DNA of 64,000 nt from Acinetobacter pecorum (GTDB lineage: Bacteria; Pseudomonadota; Gammaproteobacteria; Pseudomonadales; Moraxellaceae): the NCBI RefSeq assembly GCF_014837015.1, contig NZ_JACSPT010000005.1:1-64000 (forward strand). Direction: 5' to 3'. Positions within the stretch are counted from its first letter, which is position 1. Each line of letters begins with the position of its first letter. A program made the position numbers and the translations under genes. Shown piece by piece: positions 47,371 through 55,121 of the stretch. Under the pieces are notes generated by a model, which was not told the DNA's origin, did no database searches, and saw only the letters and a program-made list of their open reading frames with translations.

Positions 47371-48966
47371 ATGGGCACGGTCACTAAGCGACAAACAAAA
47401 GACGGTACAACTCGGTATAGAGCTCAAGTCCGCGTACAACGTCAAGGCTACCCTGAATTCAAGCAATCCAAGACCTTCAGCAAAAAATCATTGGCTGAGG
47501 AATGGATCAAACGCACGGAAGCAGAAATTGAGTTGCACCCTGAAAAAATGTTGAACCCTGAGGTGCAACTTAAGCACAAAACTCTCAGAGACTTTATATT
47601 TCAGTACTTGGATGAAGCGGACAGTTTTGCCAGGACAAAAACAGGAGCACTACAGCATATCGCTAGTTTAGATATTTCTGAAAAGAATATCTATTCTTTA
47701 ACGCGACAAGACTTTTCTGATTACGCCATTATGCGTCGTAAAGGTGATCCAGTTAAAGGCACTGATGGTGTTGCACCTGCAACGGTTCTTAAGGACCTAA
47801 GTCATATTAAAGCTGTCATTGTTCATGCTGAATTTGTATGGGGTGAACCTTTAGAGACTGTCTTGGTCGAATTTGAAAAAGCCATGATCGGTCTTCAAAA
47901 GTCTCGGATCGTGACACGTTCTAAACAGCGTGATCGGTTGCCAACCGCTGAAGAGCTTCAAATTCTGACCAACTATTTTTATAAAAGCTGGAAGCGCGTC
48001 AAGAATTCCATACCTATGCACTTGATCATGTGGTTTGCCGTGTATACCGCACGCCGAGAAGATGAATTGTGCTCATTACGTCTGGATGATTATGATGACT
48101 TGAATAATCAATGGCTGGTCCGTGATGCAAAAAACCCAAATGGATCATTAGGCAATCATAAATATGCTCACATGGAACCAAGGGCCATTAACATGATTGA
48201 TGAATTCATGAAGCCTGATGTACGTGAGCGTATGGTTGCCTTAGGTTATGACAAAAACATTTTAATACCGGTTAATTCAGCAACCGTGTCGACTTATTTT
48301 ACCCGGGCATGTAATGCATGTGGTATCACTGACTTAAGATTCCATGATTTACGCCATGAGGCTGCCACACGATATGCTGAAGATGGATTTACTATTCCTC
48401 AGTTGCAGACCATTACCCTGCATGAGTCCTGGAATACATTAAAGCGATATGTGAACCTAAAAAAACGTGGTACCCGGTTAGAGTTTGAAGAAGCGATCCG
48501 TGTTGCTGAGGACAACTATAATAGTTATTACAAAGAATGGAGTAAGAAACAGCGCTATATGGCATTGGTTGATAAAAACGATGCTTTTGAAGATGATGGC
48601 GAAATTAATGTCGAATTTGATTTCATCAAAAAACATTTAGATGTATTTATTGAGATCCACCAGAACAATAAATACTTTAAACGCCTGCATGTGAATAAGC
48701 TGAATAGCAATAATCCGTTCGCTTGGAATAATGAAAATAAGCATTTTGTAGCTCATGATATCCAATTAGCCTGGGAGGATTGGTTTATTGAAAATGGGAA
48801 AGTAGACTGGGATGAGTTACCGGAAGGAAGTACGCATTTTTCAGTTAAAGACCTTACAATCGTGAAGAAATTAAAGACGCGTACATATTTATGGGATGAA
48901 TCTATTCAAGGCTGGATGGATAGTTTTGGGCAGTATTTAATTGATGATAAACATATTGAGAAGTAA
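47371..48966 (+). CDS. Tyrosine-type phage integrase with long C-terminal extension
   Basis: This is a 531-residue site-specific recombinase. It has an arm-binding N-terminus (MGTVTKRQTKDGTTRYRAQV), a core-binding domain (about 70-175), and a catalytic domain with R229 (ARREDEL), H325 and R328 (FHDLRHEAATRY), H351 and nucleophile Y360 (LKRYVNL). Most phage integrases end soon after the Tyr. This one has about 160 further residues rich in aromatic and acidic residues, with no recognised domain. It lies beside the dusB junction, as expected for the enzyme that uses that site. Confidence 0.93.
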   Translation: MGTVTKRQTKDGTTRYRAQVRVQRQGYPEFKQSKTFSKKSLAEEWIKRTEAEIELHPEKMLNPEVQLKHKTLRDFIFQYLDEADSFARTKTGALQHIASLDISEKNIYSLTRQDFSDYAIMRRKGDPVKGTDGVAPATVLKDLSHIKAVIVHAEFVWGEPLETVLVEFEKAMIGLQKSRIVTRSKQRDRLPTAEELQILTNYFYKSWKRVKNSIPMHLIMWFAVYTARREDELCSLRLDDYDDLNNQWLVRDAKNPNGSLGNHKYAHMEPRAINMIDEFMKPDVRERMVALGYDKNILIPVNSATVSTYFTRACNACGITDLRFHDLRHEAATRYAEDGFTIPQLQTITLHESWNTLKRYVNLKKRGTRLEFEEAIRVAEDNYNSYYKEWSKKQRYMALVDKNDAFEDDGEINVEFDFIKKHLDVFIEIHQNNKYFKRLHVNKLNSNNPFAWNNENKHFVAHDIQLAWEDWFIENGKVDWDELPEGSTHFSVKDLTIVKKLKTRTYLWDESIQGWMDSFGQYLIDDKHIEK

Positions 48967-49031
48967 GGGCACAATTAATGATGCAGGATTGGGCTGATAT
49001 GGTAGTTGGGTGGTAATTAAAGGATATTGAA

Positions 49032-49298
49032 ATGAAAATATATAAAGTAATTAGCTGTGTCATTGCACTCTTCTCTTTCTTATTTTTTAGCTATTTTTTT
49101 TCAGGAAGCGGTGAAGGATTTAGATTATCTACAATTAATCCAGTTGAGGCCTTAGAAGGTCTTGCTTTCACCTTTGGGTTTGGATTTGGGGTACCGATCT
49201 GGTTATCTTACATAATCTCTATTCTGATTCTCATAGGTATTCCCCTCCTAATTTACTTCTTAGTACTTGGTTTACTAAAGAAAATTATCAAGTTATAA
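49032..49298 (+). CDS. Small membrane protein in the prophage
   Basis: This 88-residue hydrophobic protein has an N-terminal membrane helix (VISCVIALFSFLFFSYFF), a Gly/Phe-rich loop (GFGFGVPIW) and a second helix or pair (YIISILILIGIPLLIYFLVLGLL). AAAGGA lies upstream. Its place between integrase and umuD suggests lysogenic expression. Superinfection exclusion is one possibility, but there is no direct evidence. Confidence 0.7.
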   Translation: MKIYKVISCVIALFSFLFFSYFFSGSGEGFRLSTINPVEALEGLAFTFGFGFGVPIWLSYIISILILIGIPLLIYFLVLGLLKKIIKL

Positions 49299-49410
49299 AT
49301 CGATTAATGTCCAAATTAAAAAGTCAATTTGGGTTGTAACCATTTATCTGAAATCTTATATTTTGACGTCACTCTATGTCGCATTATTGATTTTAAAAGA
49401 CTTATTTTAA

Positions 49411-49439
49411 TTGTTTGATTTTTATTGAATCCTTACACT
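49411..49439 (+). promoter_or_regulatory. Putative umuDC promoter
   Basis: TTGTTT (49411-49416) and TACACT (49434-49439) have a 17-base spacer and lie 38 bases before umuD. Short direct repeats of TTGATT/TTGAAT surround it. No LexA-type box was seen. Confidence 0.45.
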
Positions 49440-49476
49440 CTTGATTAATGTTACAGAAATCAAGGAGCAGTAAGTT

Positions 49477-50034
49477 ATGAATAATACTCATGGGGGCTTT
49501 CGAGCCAGGGCAGGTCGAAAAAAGTCTGAAGAGACTAAAGTTATTCGAGTACCTGAATCTAAAATTCTTGATATCAAAGAATACTTAAAATCCCTTAAAA
49601 AAGAAAATGAAATCACTGATATCCGTCAGTTCGATCCAGTCACTAAAATAGAAATACCATTGGCCACTGAACGCGTTCAGGCTGGCTTCCCCTCACCGGC
49701 TCAAGATTATGTCGATAAGAAACTCGATCTGAATGACTTCCTGATCAATAACGCCAATGCGACTTTCATTGTACGAGCAAATTCCCTTTCGATGCTGAAT
49801 GCTGGAATTGATATCAATGATGCTCTTATCGTGGATCGCAGCATTGAGGCGCAGCATAGAGATATTGTGATTGCCTGCGTAGATAATGAGTTTACTGTTA
49901 AGCGACTGATTATTGATACCAAAGGTTGTTGGTTGAAAGCTGAGAATGAGGGGTATCCAGATATTCATCCCCAAGAAGGCCAGCAGTTTGAAATCTGGGG
50001 TGTAGTCACAAATGTAATCAAGAAATTTAGATGA
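49477..50034 (+). CDS. umuD: UmuD-like protease/regulator with basic N-terminus
   Basis: This 185-residue S24/LexA-fold protein has a cleavage site A69-G70 in [12 protein letters not shown], catalytic Ser105 (SLSM) and Lys142 (EFTVKRL), with the same 37-residue spacing as E. coli UmuD. The N-terminus is longer than E. coli UmuD by about 45 residues and holds [11 protein letters not shown], an AT-hook-like basic patch, then VIRVPES. Extended UmuD proteins in Acinetobacter (UmuDAb) can act as SOS repressors. It overlaps umuC by four bases. Confidence 0.92.
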   Translation: MNNTHGGFRARAGRKKSEETKVIRVPESKILDIKEYLKSLKKENEITDIRQFDPVTKIEIPLATERVQAGFPSPAQDYVDKKLDLNDFLINNANATFIVRANSLSMLNAGIDINDALIVDRSIEAQHRDIVIACVDNEFTVKRLIIDTKGCWLKAENEGYPDIHPQEGQQFEIWGVVTNVIKKFR

Positions 50035-51326
50035 GCTATAACCATGAAATATATGCGCTCATTGATGTAAATAATTGCTATGTAAGCTGTGAGCGCCTGT
50101 TCAACCCTAAACTTAAGGATGTGCCGGTCATTGTTCTTTCCAACAATGACGGTTGTGCAGTTGCGCGCTCTCAAGAAGCAAAAGATATTGGTATCAAGAT
50201 GGGGGTTCCCCTATTCCAGATCCGGGAAATTGTCGAAAAATACAATGTTCAGGTTCTTTCTAGTAACTATGCTTTATATGCAGAAATGTCTCACCGTTTC
50301 CATTCGATTCTGGCTGATTACGTGGCGCCAGGTGAACAGGAAATCTATTCAATTGATGAATGTTTTCTAAAGCTTACGGCCTATGCCCAGAATTATGATC
50401 TTGAAGCATATGCCCAAGACATGCGACAGCGGATCTTGCAGTGGATCGGATTACCGGTTTGTGTCGGTATTGGACGAAGCAAGACTGAAGCCAAGCTAGC
50501 TAATCATATGGCCAAGAAGGCTAAACGCTTCAATGGGGTTTGTGATCTGGTTTCTATGGATCCTAAACATCGTGATTATTTTTCTAGTCTGATTGATGTC
50601 TCCGAAGTCTGGGGAGTGGGTCGTCAGCATAGTAAAAAACTAAAGAGCTTAGGTGTTAATACTGTTAGCGATCTAGCCAGGTCTAATTCCCATCAAATGG
50701 GAAAACTATTTTCAGTGGTCGTGCAGAGGACTGTCATGGAACTGCAAGGCATTTCCTGTATTGAGGTTGAGTCCTCACCCGCAACTAAAAAACAGATCAT
50801 TTCTTCCCGATCCTTTGGTGCACGGGTAACAGATATCCAGTCATTGTCTGAAGCAATGAGTGATTACCTGCAGAATGCTGTTAAACGCTTAAGAGAAGAC
50901 AAATCTCTATGTGGCTGCGTAATTGCCTTTGCCCAGTCCAATCCTTTTGACAAGCATAGACCTTTCTATAACAAGTCGATCACTATCGGATTTGCCGAAC
51001 CCACTGATTGTGCAGCCATAATAAATCGAGCGGTAATGAAGCGAATAAATGAACTGTTTCAGGAAGGAATGGAGTTTAAGAAATGTGGAGTAATTTTGAC
51101 CGCAATTGAGCCTAAGTCGACATACATATATGACTTGCTCTCTGATAGTATGCAAATAGAAAAAAATGAAAGGCTGCAAGAGGCTTTGGAAAAAGTAAAA
51201 ACTAAGTTTGGTGATAAGAAACTTGCCATTGGTCCATGCAAAATGCATGGTCGTGCTTGGGCAATGTCACGCCAAAAGTTGACCCAGAATTACTTTAGTT
51301 GGGAGGGGATGTTAACTATAAAATAA
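50031..51326 (+). CDS. umuC: UmuC, Y-family DNA polymerase V catalytic subunit
   Basis: This is a 431-residue translesion polymerase. Metal ligands are D12 ([16 protein letters not shown]) and D109-E110 ([10 protein letters not shown]). The palm/finger sequence [21 protein letters not shown] is canonical. The HhH thumb ([16 protein letters not shown]) and little-finger domain follow, with a C-terminal UmuC-specific tail. The start codon is inside the umuD stop (ATGA). Carriage by a prophage would give the lysogen extra SOS mutagenesis capacity. Confidence 0.95.
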   Translation: MSYNHEIYALIDVNNCYVSCERLFNPKLKDVPVIVLSNNDGCAVARSQEAKDIGIKMGVPLFQIREIVEKYNVQVLSSNYALYAEMSHRFHSILADYVAPGEQEIYSIDECFLKLTAYAQNYDLEAYAQDMRQRILQWIGLPVCVGIGRSKTEAKLANHMAKKAKRFNGVCDLVSMDPKHRDYFSSLIDVSEVWGVGRQHSKKLKSLGVNTVSDLARSNSHQMGKLFSVVVQRTVMELQGISCIEVESSPATKKQIISSRSFGARVTDIQSLSEAMSDYLQNAVKRLREDKSLCGCVIAFAQSNPFDKHRPFYNKSITIGFAEPTDCAAIINRAVMKRINELFQEGMEFKKCGVILTAIEPKSTYIYDLLSDSMQIEKNERLQEALEKVKTKFGDKKLAIGPCKMHGRAWAMSRQKLTQNYFSWEGMLTIK

Positions 51327-51566
51327 AGATTTAGCTTATTTTTAAAGGAAATAGAATAAGAAAAAATGGATTTATTTTTATATGGTACATACGATTCAAA
51401 AGGGAAATATTTTTAGGAAGAGATATAAAGGCTTTAATATCTCTTTAAAAAATCAAAAAAGATCCGCTTTTAAATTTATGAAATATATCTAATTTAAAAA
51501 ATATAAATTATACAATCTTAAGTGTTTAAAGAATAAAATACATTATTTCACTTTTCCACTATTTTT

Positions 51567-53555
51567 ATGAGTATTGCCTACAGACCAGATATCGATGGCC
51601 TTCGTGCTATTGCGGTATTACTAGTCATTTTCAATCATTTGGGCTGGTCACTATTTTCTGGCGGTTATATTGGGGTAGACATCTTCTTTGTCATTTCAGG
51701 CTATCTCATCACCATAATTTTGACACGCGAAATCCAATCCCAACAATTCTCAATTGCACGATTTTATAAAAAACGTGTGGTTCGTTTGGCACCTGCTTAT
51801 TTTACTGTACTCTCAGTTGCTAGTGTCGTTGCCTGGCAGGTGATGCTACCCGGTGAACTGACTGAGTACTTTGAGAGTGTCATGTATGCCACTTTACTTC
51901 TTGCGAATATTTATATGCGTAAAGAAGTTGGGGATTACTTTAGCCCTAACGTAGAAAATGTGCCGCTGCTACATTTATGGTCATTGGGTGTAGAGGAACA
52001 GTTTTATATTTTCTGGCCTTTAGTATTGTGGATGTTTTTTGCCAAGTCATCACGTAAATATCTTTGGTTGATGATCAGTATATCTATCGTTGTTCTCCTG
52101 GCATATGCTCAGCTAAAACTGATTCAAAATCCTGCTAAAGCTTATTACAGCATGCCAGTACGTGCATTTGAGTTGCTACTGGGTGCATTGATTACTTGTT
52201 TACCACAACCAAAACTATCTAAAAAACTACTGCAAGGGCTTGTCTGGGTTGGGGTTATTGTTCTATTTATAGCAGCGATTTATTTTGACAAGCACACGCC
52301 ATTTCCTGGTCTTATGGCACTGATTCCATGTTTGGCGACAGCCATCGTGATTTATTTGGGACAATCTGTACCTTCTAGCAATCTATTATTGAGTAATCGG
52401 CTTAGCACCTGGGTTGGAAAAATTTCTTATCCGCTGTATTTGTGGCATTGGCCAATTATCGTTTTATTCGGCATTTATATGCTGCCATTAAATCTGGAAT
52501 ATCAGATCATCATTGTTCTGCTGTCTATGTTGTTGGCATATTTAACTTATGCATTGGTAGAAAAACCCCTAAAACGATTTGTGATGGCAAAAAATTACAA
52601 GGTGATTATTTTAGGTTTCTTGATTCCTGCAAGCGTTTTTATTAGCGTTGCCTTGACTGTTAAGAGCAATGACGGCTTTCCAGATCGGTTCCCACCGTCG
52701 GTTCAGGCCAAACAGGAGGCATTGCATTCTTATGCACATTTAATCCGCAAAAAATGTATGGATACTGGAGACTCCAAAGTCTTACCTGACCCAAAGGATT
52801 GTGTATTGGGGCAGTCTAAAGAGGAAGTTGATTTCTTATTGATTGGTGATTCTCATGCCAATGCCTATACTGCAATGCTAGATGAGTGGGCGAAAGATGC
52901 TAATCTGCGAGGTTATGACATTACCCAAAGTTCAACATTTTATCTACCTGGAATCAAGAGATTTGTATTTGAGCTGAAGCAGTGGAAGGAACTTTCCAAA
53001 TTTCAGGAACGTAATGATGCCATTACAGCTCATCTTAAAAATACGCACTATCCAATGATTATTATGGCTGGCTCTTATGCATCGTATTTTGGTGATGAGT
53101 TCAAACTTAAAGATGGTGTCCATCAGAGTGAAAAAGATATCTTTAAAGGAGGCTTGCTAAAAGCCTTAGAAATTGCTCATCAGTCCAGCGATCAGGTGAT
53201 TTTATTGAATGATGTGCCGCGTCTGGATTGGGATGACATTCCTTCCGACTGTAATATCCGTAATGAGATTCTAAATCGACATGCTCCCTGTACGGTTTCG
53301 AAAGCGAGTTATGAAACGCATTTAAAACAGTTTAATCAGGTTGTGGCTGAAGCTAAAATCAAATATCCACGATTGAAAGTCATTGATCCCAATAAGATTA
53401 TTTGTGACCAGCAGGCATGTAAAATCATGCTAAATAATGTGCCTTTATATCGCTGGAAAGATGACAATCATATTAATGATCAGGGCTCGCGACAATTGGG
53501 CGTTGAGTATTTAAAAAAGTTTGGTAACCCCCTGAAAGATATAATTGAAAATTAG
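51567..53555 (+). CDS. Membrane O-acyltransferase with SGNH domain (OatA-like)
   Basis: This 662-residue protein starts YRPDIDGLRAIAVLLVIFNHLG, the signature of acyltransferase family 3. About ten membrane segments run to residue 370. A periplasmic SGNH esterase-type domain follows, with Ser429 in LIGDSHANAY and the D632-x-x-H635 pair in DDNHINDQGS. Such proteins O-acetylate LPS O-antigen, capsule or peptidoglycan. In a prophage this is typical of lysogenic conversion that alters the phage receptor. The actual target is unknown. Confidence 0.92.
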   Translation: MSIAYRPDIDGLRAIAVLLVIFNHLGWSLFSGGYIGVDIFFVISGYLITIILTREIQSQQFSIARFYKKRVVRLAPAYFTVLSVASVVAWQVMLPGELTEYFESVMYATLLLANIYMRKEVGDYFSPNVENVPLLHLWSLGVEEQFYIFWPLVLWMFFAKSSRKYLWLMISISIVVLLAYAQLKLIQNPAKAYYSMPVRAFELLLGALITCLPQPKLSKKLLQGLVWVGVIVLFIAAIYFDKHTPFPGLMALIPCLATAIVIYLGQSVPSSNLLLSNRLSTWVGKISYPLYLWHWPIIVLFGIYMLPLNLEYQIIIVLLSMLLAYLTYALVEKPLKRFVMAKNYKVIILGFLIPASVFISVALTVKSNDGFPDRFPPSVQAKQEALHSYAHLIRKKCMDTGDSKVLPDPKDCVLGQSKEEVDFLLIGDSHANAYTAMLDEWAKDANLRGYDITQSSTFYLPGIKRFVFELKQWKELSKFQERNDAITAHLKNTHYPMIIMAGSYASYFGDEFKLKDGVHQSEKDIFKGGLLKALEIAHQSSDQVILLNDVPRLDWDDIPSDCNIRNEILNRHAPCTVSKASYETHLKQFNQVVAEAKIKYPRLKVIDPNKIICDQQACKIMLNNVPLYRWKDDNHINDQGSRQLGVEYLKKFGNPLKDIIEN

Positions 53556-53588
53556 TTCCTTAACTAAAAAATCTATGGTCAATAAATA

Positions 53589-53618
53589 GCTGTGCAACCT
53601 TATAGGAGGATGCACAGC
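53589..53618. terminator. Hairpin between acyltransferase and endolysin genes
   Basis: GCTGTGCA and TGCACAGC pair around 14 bases between two convergent genes. The T runs are weak on both strands, so it is a less certain terminator. Confidence 0.5.
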
Positions 53619-53627
53619 GTTAAGATT

Positions 53628-54374
53628 TTAATTGCAGTTTTCATAATCGATCAATATTTTGGCCGCAGCCTTAGCAGCCAACCAGTAGCGCGCATTAAAT
53701 CGGGCCAACTCATCCTCATTGGAGATAAAACCAAGCTCCACAATCAAACCACCAGCATTCACGTATGCCAAGCGGCCACGTGCTGACTTAGATTGATCAA
53801 TCCAGCCATTATCACCACGTAACCGGCTACCCAGCGCATCTGCTACAGCTTTCGACAAATCCTGTGCGAGCTTCTTGTCTTTCGGCAAAGCAATCGTTTC
53901 AACACCATTGGCCTGCTTCGATGCTGCAGCATTCATGTGGAACTCAACTGCAACACTTGAGCCTTGAATTAATTTGACTGCAGCAGACAATGGGTCGTTC
54001 TTGGTGCCAGTGCCATCAGTTTTGACTTGTAGCCCTGCCTCACGCAAATAATGAGTCACTGCATTGCGGAAATTAACCACCAGATCTGCTTCTTTCACTT
54101 TACCATTCACGGCACCTGGATCAGTATTGCTATGCCCTGCTGTTATTGTGGCAAAGCCTAAAGGCTGCTGGAGATTTGGCTGGGCCTTTTTACGGCCAAT
54201 AAGTACAGCCAAAAACATCAAACCTAAAGATACAATCGTTTGATATGGCTCAGGCAGCACATTGGCGTTATACACTTCCTGAAGAACCAAATGTATACAG
54301 GATAAAAAAAGCGCCATATAGGCGCCATATTTTACTGAGTCAAACTTCCATACACTTTCATTAATTAATTTCAT
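53628..54374 (-). CDS. Amidase_3 endolysin with two N-terminal membrane helices
   Basis: This 248-residue protein has two hydrophobic helices (about 14-35, 43-60), then a zinc N-acetylmuramoyl-L-alanine amidase domain (about 73-246). Zinc and catalytic residues are H81 (ITAGHS), E95 (KEADL), H146 (EFHMNAA) and E213 (IVELGF). The amidase cuts peptidoglycan in lysis. The two-helix start is like a small class II holin, so the protein may combine membrane permeabilising and lytic functions, or be a membrane-tethered (SAR-like) endolysin. AGAGGAAACC precedes the ATG. Confidence 0.88.
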   Translation of the reverse strand: MKLINESVWKFDSVKYGAYMALFLSCIHLVLQEVYNANVLPEPYQTIVSLGLMFLAVLIGRKKAQPNLQQPLGFATITAGHSNTDPGAVNGKVKEADLVVNFRNAVTHYLREAGLQVKTDGTGTKNDPLSAAVKLIQGSSVAVEFHMNAAASKQANGVETIALPKDKKLAQDLSKAVADALGSRLRGDNGWIDQSKSARGRLAYVNAGGLIVELGFISNEDELARFNARYWLAAKAAAKILIDYENCN

Positions 54375-54394
54375 GGTTTCCTCTCTTTGATGAT

Positions 54395-54784
54395 TTATTT
54401 TTTCTGTTGATCGATTTGATTTCGCATTGCAGCCAGGTCTGTATCCATTCGAATCTGTTTTGATTCAATGATGGCCAGTTTTTGATTTAATCCTGCATTC
54501 TCTTTGGCAAGTCCGGTATTGCTCTGAAACACCCAGGAACCGAATGCTATAAGCAGTCCAATAGCAGATCCCCCCATGGCTTTTGCAAAGGTAAGCCCTC
54601 CCTTGGCCTGATTCATATCTGCTTGAAGCAGATCAATATCCCGTCGGTTTGCTACTGCCTGTGATTGGTAATATTCATTTCGTTCAGTTAAACGAATAAC
54701 GTTGTTATTCAGCTCGCCCATTTCTAAGCGCAGCTGATCTAGCTTTTTCTCAACGCGCACCCCGTATGTTTCACTGTCAGGCAT
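54395..54784 (-). CDS. Coiled-coil membrane protein of the lysis region
   Basis: The start at 54784 (MPDSETYGVRVEKKLDQL) follows a strong AGGAGG site and is chosen over 54817. The 129-residue product has a coiled coil (about 8-60), one membrane helix (AMGGSAIGLLIAFGSWVF) and a second short coiled coil. This arrangement resembles XhlA-like or spanin/holin-associated phage proteins. It lies just upstream of the endolysin. Confidence 0.8.
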   Translation of the reverse strand: MPDSETYGVRVEKKLDQLRLEMGELNNNVIRLTERNEYYQSQAVANRRDIDLLQADMNQAKGGLTFAKAMGGSAIGLLIAFGSWVFQSNTGLAKENAGLNQKLAIIESKQIRMDTDLAAMRNQIDQQKK

Positions 54785-54808
54785 ACGCCCTCCTAATTTT
54801 TGGCAATA

Positions 54809-54830
54809 AAAAAGCACCTAAAAAGGTGCT
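54809..54830 (-). terminator. Intrinsic terminator inside the late operon
   Basis: On the minus strand, AGCACCT and AGGTGCT pair around TTTT and are followed by a T6 run. It separates the tail genes from the lysis genes. Confidence 0.85.
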
Positions 54831-54845
54831 GTTGTTTGGTTAAGT

Positions 54846-55121
54846 TTAAACTTCTATTTCTGAATGCTGACCAGTTGGTGCTGGCCTTAAAATCACCTGG
54901 TTTGAGATAAACACTCTGACACCCAAGTTATAAGCTGTGCCGGATGTACAAAGCACTGGACCAGATCCGCCGTCGATCTGCACCCGATACTCAGGATGAT
55001 TCACCGATGTAATGGTGCCAATATATTCAGCATGTGTGGGATTAAGCAGCTTGCGCAGTTCAAATAAAGGATTAGTCACGGCTGATACGCTCCACTGTAA
55101 TGGTTTCATTGACCTTTTCAT
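54846..55121 (-). CDS. Small phage tail-end protein
   Basis: This protein of about 91 residues starts at MKRSMKPLQWSVSAV (GGAAG lies 8 bases upstream). Another ATG at 55109 is equally possible. The sequence YIGTITSVNHPEYRVQIDGG suggests a small OB-like beta barrel, as seen in baseplate or hub accessory proteins. It overlaps the hub gene upstream by about 50 bases. The function is inferred from position. Confidence 0.7.
   Translation of the reverse strand: MKRSMKPLQWSVSAVTNPLFELRKLLNPTHAEYIGTITSVNHPEYRVQIDGGSGPVLCTSGTAYNLGVRVFISNQVILRPAPTGQHSEIEV

Noticed and set aside
48979..49018. 12-codon frame (MMQDWADMVVGW) after the integrase
   Set aside because: Too short to support and no clear ribosome site; noted only as a possible leader peptide.
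49321..49476. LexA-type SOS box or a long UmuDAb-type palindrome before umuD
   Set aside because: No CTG-N10-CAG and no convincing long dyad was found, only short TTGATT/TTGAAT repeats.
53592..53786. Plus-strand 64-codon frame opposite the endolysin 3' end
   Set aside because: It is antisense to the amidase coding sequence and lacks coding character.
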